The notes under the pieces: generated by a model | What the model saw: only the letters and a program-made list of their open reading frames with translations | Databases searched by the model: none | What the model was told of the DNA's origin: nothing | From: Isoetes taiwanensis | Taxonomy: Eukaryota; Streptophyta; Lycopodiopsida; Isoetales; Isoetaceae | Assembly: GCA_021234155.1 (NCBI GenBank) | Contig: JAJEKV010000030.1 | Location: 14,018,079-14,082,078 of the forward strand | DNA: 64,000 nt | Reading direction: 5' to 3' | Position numbers and translations under genes: made by a program | Shown: in pieces, positions 58,073-64,000 of the stretch | Position numbering within the stretch: the first letter of the stretch is position 1 | Layout of the letters: every line of letters begins with the position of its first letter

Positions 58073-59905
58073 CCAACATGCCAAGATGGCTCAAACATGC
58101 CACATGGGCTCCAATATGCCATCTAGGCTCCAACATGCGACTTCGTCTCAAACATGCCAAGGTGGCTCAAACATGCCATCTAGGCTCCAACACGCCACCT
58201 AGGCATCAACATGCCACCTAGGCTCCAAAATGCCACGCGGGCTCCAACATGACATCTTGGCTCCAACATGCCAATGTGGCTCAAACATGCCACCTAGGCT
58301 CCAAAATGCCACATGAGTTCCAACATGCCACCTCGTCTCCAACATGCCAAGGTGGCTCAAACATGCCACCTAGGCTCTGAAATGCCATGCGGCTCCAAAA
58401 TGCCACCTAGGCTCCAATATGCCAAGGTGGCACAAACGTGACACGTGGGCTCCACCGTACCACCTAGGCTCCAACATGCCAAGATGGCTTAAACATGCCA
58501 CGTGGGCTCCAACATGTGATCTAATCTCAAACATGCCAAGGTGGCTCAAACATGCCACGCGGGCTCCAACATGCTACCTAGGCTCCAACATGTGACGTAG
58601 TCTCAAAAATGCCAAGGTGGCTCAAACATGCCACGCGAGCTTCAACATGACACCTAGGCTCCAACATGCCAAGGTGGCTCAAACGTGCTACATGGGCTTC
58701 AACATGCCACCTCAGCTCCAACATGCCAAGGTGGCCCAAACATGCCACCTAGGCTCTGAAATGCCACGCAGGCTATAGCATGCCACCTAGGCTCCAACAT
58801 GCAAAGGTGTCTCAAACATGCCACGTGGACTCCAACATGCCAAGGTGGCTAAAACATGCCACGTGCGCTCCAACATGCCACCTAGGCTCCAACATGTGAC
58901 CTAGTTTCAAACATGCCAAGGTGGCTCAAACATGCCACGTTGGCTCCAACATGCCAAGGTGGCTCAAACATGCCACCTAGGCTCCAAAATGCCACGTGGG
59001 CTTTAACATGCCAAGGTGGCTCAAAGATGCCACCTAGGCTCAAAAATGCCATGCGGGCTCCAGTATGCCACCTAGGCTCCAACATGCCAAGGTGGCTCAA
59101 ATATTCCACGTGGGCTCCAATATGCCAAGGTGGCTCAAACGTTCCACGTGGGCTCCAACATGCCAAGGTGGCTCAAACATGCCACCTAGGCTCCAAAATA
59201 CCATGCGATTTCAACATGCCACCTAGGCTCCAACAAGCCAAGATGGCTTAAACATGCCATTTGGGCTCCAACATGCCACCTAGGCTCAAACAGGCCAAGG
59301 TGGTTTAAACATGCCACATAGGCTCCAAAATGCCACACAGGCTACAACATGCCACAGGCTACAACATGCCAAGGTGGCTCAAACATGCCACATGTGCTCC
59401 AACATCCACCTAGGCTCAAACATGCCACCTAGGCTTTAAAATGCCACGTAAGCTCAACATGCCACCTAGGCTCCAATATGCCAAGGTGGCGCAAACATGA
59501 CACGTGGGCTCCACCATGCCACCTAGGCTCCAACATGCGATCTACTCACAAACATGCCAAGGTGGCTCAAACATGCCACGTGGGCTCCAACATGCCACCT
59601 AAGCTCCAACATGCGACCTAGGCTCCAACATGCCAAGGTGGCTCAAACATATGCTGGGTTCCAACATGCCAAGGTGGCTCAAACATGCCACGTGGGCTCC
59701 AACATGTCACCTCGACTCCAACATCTCAAGGTGGCTCACACATGCCATCTAGACTCTGAAATGCCATGCGGGCTCCAACATGCCACCACCTAGGCTCCAA
59801 CATACCGAGGTGAGTCTCAAACATGCCAAGGTGGCTCAAACATGTCAAGATGGCTCAAACACGCCACCTAGGCTCCAACATGCCAAGGTGTCTCCAACAT
59901 TTCAA
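58073..59905 (+). repeat. 20-bp minisatellite 'ggctccaacatgccacctag' with higher-order order
   Basis: About 90 units of 19-20 bp. Variants alternate: ...ccacctaggct, ...ccaaggtggct, ...ccacgtgggct. A common order is three units (60 bp), which keeps a reading frame open and yields repeats such as CQGGSNMPPRLQ. Small further patches lie at 60,010-60,140 and 62,720-62,945. The CACGTGG variant contains a G-box core, and each variant is itself partly palindromic. Confidence 0.9.
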
Positions 59906-60145
59906 TTCAAGCATTAATGGCCTAAAAATGCCATTTCTAATGGAATATTTGTCAATGGTTTAATTTATCTCACATGTTATTTTTTATGGTTCAAATGTTG
60001 TGCCCCTAGGATCCACCATGCCACCTAGTTGGCTTCAACATGCCACGCGAGCCGTAACATATCAAGGTGGCTCAAACATGTCTTGTGGGCTCTAACATGC
60101 CAAGGTGGCTCAAACATGCCACCTAGGCTCCAACATTCTCTCTCC

Positions 60146-60212
60146 CCCCCTCCCCCCCCCTCTATCTCTGTTAAAATCTCTTCTTCTTCTTCTTCTTCTT
60201 CTTCTTCTCTAT
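60146..60212 (+). repeat. Pyrimidine tract with (ctt)n
   Basis: C-rich run followed by nine 'ctt' units at about 60,179-60,208. Confidence 0.9.
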
Positions 60213-60389
60213 GATTAGATCTGATAGAAGCATTGGCATCTTACCCACATCGAACAAGAACAGGACTTTGTGTGGCTGCCTCACCAGGGGGAAGAAGCCA
60301 GACCCTAGGAGACGGATCCCAAACAGGTTGTCAAGGTAGCCTTTCCTGACTGTGCTCCTCCAAGAGGCCGTATGCTAATGCCTCCTCTC

Positions 60390-60575
60390 TTGGACATTGG
60401 TTTCCCTATCCAACCATTGAATCCTCCATTCAAGGACCCTGCTTCAAGCAGGTTCAAAAAACTTCAAGATCAGTCTGGAGAACTTATTAAACCATGAAGC
60501 GTCTTGTGGTAACAGTGTAGAAACCCAAGTGTATCGTTCGGGCAGTATAGAGGCTTCGGAATGGCAATTTAACTT
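60390..60575 (+). repeat. Inverted repeat arm, partner at 62,257-62,455
   Basis: Reverse complement matches 62,257-62,455 with about 75% identity by eye ('gaattgccattccg', 'actgcccgaac', 'gaatggaggattc', 'ttggatagggaaacc'). Confidence 0.7.
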
Positions 60576-60654
60576 TGCCATATCGTCCGAATGGCAAAAT
60601 TACCCTAGGGACAAAGTTACATGATAAGTTTTGGCAACGAAAGAAACACGAACA

Positions 60655-60885
60655 TTGTGCATGGCAGTATTCCACGGCCACCTCGTAAGCCAATTGACTA
60701 CGAATGTGTTGGACATGAGCAGATTTGGCGCTTCCTAGAGAAGGGATGGTCCTTTACCCATGAAACTTGGCCCTCGTGGTAATGTCAATCTTATGAGTCC
60801 ATTTGCAGAGCCATTTCACAGTTTCAAAGTACAGGAGTTGCCCATTCGTCGCCAGGGGCATTCAGGAGAGGACTTTTAGGACAAG
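60655..60885 (+). repeat. Repeat found inverted at 63,650-63,860 and, in part, direct at 62,950
   Basis: The phrase 'gaaacttgg(t)cc...gtaatgtc', then 'gagttgccca', then 'aggagaggactttt' recurs. The frame LGPRGNVNLMSPFAEP resembles LGPQCNVDVLSSLAES of the inverted copy, hinting at a decayed coding unit. Confidence 0.65.
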
Positions 60886-61149
60886 CTTCTTCTGGAAGGT
60901 TTTAAGGGTCCATCTTTTTTGGTCAACACCCTCCCTCTATATGATGACACTGTGCAAGATTTTGGTTGAATCTGACTAGGATATGGCCTCCGAAACGTAA
61001 ATCCTATGTGTTTCTAAGTTCTTGAAGGGTTTACTTTTTCGAGGATGAGTTTTAGTTGTTTGCACTTGGGACATGGCGGATAAGTTGCAGTTGAAGACGT
61101 GAAGTAAGTGGAACTGAAAACGGAGTTTGGATCTATTCTCCTCCCGATG

Positions 61150-63545
61150 TAACAATCAAAATCCAACAGCTGCTTTTGCAGTAGCAAGACATTGTTTAGG
61201 ATCCTTCTGGATGGCCGATAGATTGGAACCCCATTCTTTTAGTTGCCATGGCTCTGCATGCATGTTTAGAGATGGTGCATCAAGTTATCTATGAAAAGGA
61301 CCACATTTCGGCCTCCAAAACATAAATCCTATGAGTTGATAGGTTCTTGAAGGGTTTACATTTCAGAGACCGAATTTTGGTCTTTTGGACTAGGGATGCA
61401 TCTTTTGATATGGTTATGATGTGTTAGAAACCTTTAGAATGCTTAAGGCAACCAATCTCTGTGCAAAATTTGCAAAATAGCATCAATTACATTAGAATCC
61501 CTAAAGCCAAATGAGCTAGTTCCACTCAGATCCAAATATCTCGAGCTATGTTGATAGTTTTCAAATGATGTTTGGAGGAACAATCAGGAAAAAATTGTGG
61601 TGAGATGTGGGAAAAATTTTAATTCAATTTGGATATGAGATGACTGAGAAAATTGGGTTCAAAGTTGGAACAAAAATTTGACAGTGCATTTCCCTGAGAC
61701 AAAACAAGGTCTGCACACTCAAATGATGATAACTCTGATTTTACTCAACAGTTTTGGATTATTTTTGAAATGAATATCGGTAGGAACATGTGGGAAAAAA
61801 CTTGGCCTGATTTGGAATTGAGATGATGGAGAAAACTGAGTTCAAAGTGGATCACAAATTTTGTCGGTGAACTGTCACAAAAAAACAGCAAGCCACATAC
61901 AGAGTGCAGACTTACAACAAACATGGCATCTTATTTACAACGTGGCATGCTTGATTTTGGATCTATCCTCCTCCCAATTTGTAGAATTCAATAACAGTTT
62001 TTGCAGTAACAATGATGTTTGAGACAATTTGAGATGGTTATCAAACTCCATTTTCCAGGTGGCCATAGCTCAGCACGCATATTTAGAGATGGTGCACCAA
62101 ATTATCCATGCAAACGACCACGTCTTGACCTCCGAAATATAAACCCTGTGAGTTACTAGGTTCTCATAGGGGTTATGTTTCAAAGGCCAAAACATGGTTG
62201 TTCTGATGGATAACTTGGTCCTTATGGTATTTTTCTATTCCGAATGACATGATGAAGTCGAATTGCCATTCCGGAGCTTTCATACTGCCCGAACAACAAA
62301 AAACTTGGGTTTTCGATATAGTCGCTCGCAAGATGCTTTACGGTTTGATAAGTTCTCCCGAACTGTTCTTGGGTTCTTTTAGACCTGCTCGAGGAAGGAA
62401 CATTGAATGGAGGATTCGACAGTTGGATAGGGGAACCGAGCTCTTGGGACGAACCGATCTGTCATTTAGAATTCAATAGCAGTTTTTACAGTAGCAATGA
62501 TGTTTGGGACAACTCAGGATGGCCGATAGATTAAAACTCCATTTTTGAGATGGCCATGTCTCTGCATCCATGTCTAGAGATGGTGCACCAAATTATCCAT
62601 ACAAATGACCATGTCTTGACCTCCGAAACGTAAACCTTGTGAGTTACTAGATTCTCATAAGGTTTACATTTCGGATGCCGAAACGTGATTGTTTTCATGG
62701 ATAATTCGGTGCACCATCTCTAAGCATGCCACATGGCCTCAACATGCCATATGGGCGCCAACATGCCAAGGTGGTGCAAACATGACACATAGGCTCCACT
62801 ATGCCAAGTTGGCTCAAATATGCCAAGTGGGCTCCAACATGCCACCTAGGCTCCAACATGCGGCCTAGTCTCAAACATACCAAGGTGGCTCAAGCATACC
62901 ACGTGGGCTCCAACATGCCACTTAGGCTCCAAAATGTCACGTGGGCCAGTCCATAGTTTCAAAGGGGGGAAGTTGCCCGTTCATCGCATGGACCTTTAGG
63001 AGAGGACTTTTGGGAAAGCTGCTTTCAGGGGGTTCTAGGGGTCCGTCTTCTGACTTCAAGACCCTACCTCTATGCAATGAGATGGCGCAAGATCCTAATC
63101 AAATCTAACTAGGATATGGCCTTTGAAACATAAACCCTGTGTATTGCTAGGTTCTTGAAGGGTTTACATTTTGAAGCTTGAGTTTCTGTCGCTTGAACTG
63201 AGGACCTGGCAGGGAAGTCACAATTTGAAACACGGAACAATGATAACTAACAAAATCGATTCTGGATGTATCCTACTTCCAATTTGTTAGTTCGAATTCA
63301 GTAACAGTTTTTGCAGTAGCAATGATGTTTGAGACAATTCGGGATGGTCAGTAGACTCAAACTCCATTTTTCAGGTGGCCATGTCTCTGCATGCATGTCT
63401 AGAGATGGCGCACCAAATTATCCATGCAAATGATCAGGTCTCAACCTCTGAAATGTAAACCCTATGAGTTACTAGGTTCTCATAGGGTTTACATTTCGGA
63501 GGCCGAAACATGGTCATTTTCATGGATTACTCGGTACACCATTTC
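61150..63545 (+). repeat. Four direct copies of a ~245-bp repeat
   Basis: Copies at about 61,150-61,400, 61,985-62,220, 62,470-62,710 and 63,295-63,540. Shared phrases: 'aacagtttttgcagta', 'actccatttt', 'gcatgtctagagatggtgcaccaa', 'cctccgaaa(c)gtaaaccctgtgagtt', 'aggttctcatagggtttacattt'. No gene recognised in 60.2-64 kb. Confidence 0.8.
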
Positions 63546-64000
63546 TAAATGCACATGCAGAGCCATGGCAACTGGAGATTGGATCCAACCAGGAACTTGC
63601 ATTGTTTCACGACATAGAGGGAAGGTCTTGATGCTAGAATACAGATCCCTACCAAAAGTCCTCTCCTAAAGGCCCTGAGGATAGATGGGCAACTCCCTCA
63701 CTCCAGAACTATGACTTGACTCTGCTAACGAACTCAAAACATCGACATTACACTGAGGACCAAGTTTCGTGGCAGGAGACCACCCCTTCTGCAAGAAGTG
63801 AAAAAAGAGCTCGTAGTCAATTAGCCTAGGTGGTGCCGGTAGAATACTGCTTGATCTTCTTACCGTGTCGATTCTAGGCTCAAACATGCCCCCAAGTTTT
63901 TACGAGGATGAATTTAATTTTTAATTTTAAATTTAGTGGTTTTAACGTCATACCACTTCGGCAGCATCCTCTTGGGATCTATGATGACTCATGACAATTC

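Noticed and set aside
58882-59251. Open frames across the 20-bp minisatellite on both strands as a repeat protein
   Set aside because: Openness follows from the 60-bp periodicity; frames break at each unit-length change and there is no start or context.
1-64000. tRNA, rRNA and CRISPR
   Set aside because: No cloverleaf-compatible sequence, rRNA core motif or regularly spaced repeat-spacer structure was found by reading; the only tRNA-related signal is the primer binding site at 52,285-52,297.

Overview
The window looks like nuclear DNA of a land plant, probably a non-flowering one (fern-like). The evidence is GT-AG introns of 0.1-2 kb, a BPS1/ROH1-family gene (a plant-specific family), an 11-exon ARM-repeat gene, a WD40 pseudogene resembling TAF5, and a dense, nested load of transposable elements. 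Those elements include HUH/Rep-type DNA transposons of the kind described as Replitrons in algae, bryophytes and ferns. The species call is an inference and is weak.

Layout. 1-4.9 kb (minus): an ORF running off the left edge that resembles the N-terminal part of a eukaryotic reverse-transcriptase family, preceded by an unrecognised 507-residue exon and an upstream Gly/Arg-rich exon across a 2-kb intron. 5.2-5.6 kb: decayed minisatellite. 5.9-9.4 kb (minus): broken L1-like LINE (LINE-C). 9.5-10.5 kb (minus): BPS1-like gene with one in-frame TGA. 11.4-17.3 kb (plus): ARM-repeat gene, probably TTI2-like, whose 11 exons join into a 730-residue frame. 17.5-23.2 kb: a 5-kb palindrome made of two inverted copies of a Rep transposon, each with three coding units. 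23.8-34.2 kb: a three-level nest in which LINE-B is split by LINE-A, and LINE-A is split by a tyrosine-recombinase element with split direct repeats. 34.4-34.7 kb: TAF5-like WD40 pseudogene. 37.7-39.9 kb and 42.4-50.0 kb: two elements (E1, E2) sharing the same left and right ends. E2 carries an intact-looking 445-residue HUH Rep gene plus a second ORF, and is interrupted by a 3,875-bp pogo/Tigger-like transposon with TIRs and a broken transposase. 50.3-50.6 kb: MITE. 52.3-55.4 kb: two LTR-like sequences head to head, one with a tRNA-iMet-type primer binding site. 57.3-60.1 kb: two tandem-repeat arrays. 60.2-64 kb: complex repeats in direct and inverted copies.

Only the ARM-repeat gene, and possibly the BPS1-like gene and the 507-residue exon, look like host genes or gene-like units that could be expressed. 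Almost everything else is mobile or repetitive. The most interesting material is the Rep family: an inverted dimer with complementary defects, an antisense gene lying between the Rep and accessory coding units, and a second locus where Rep and accessory ORF are both open.
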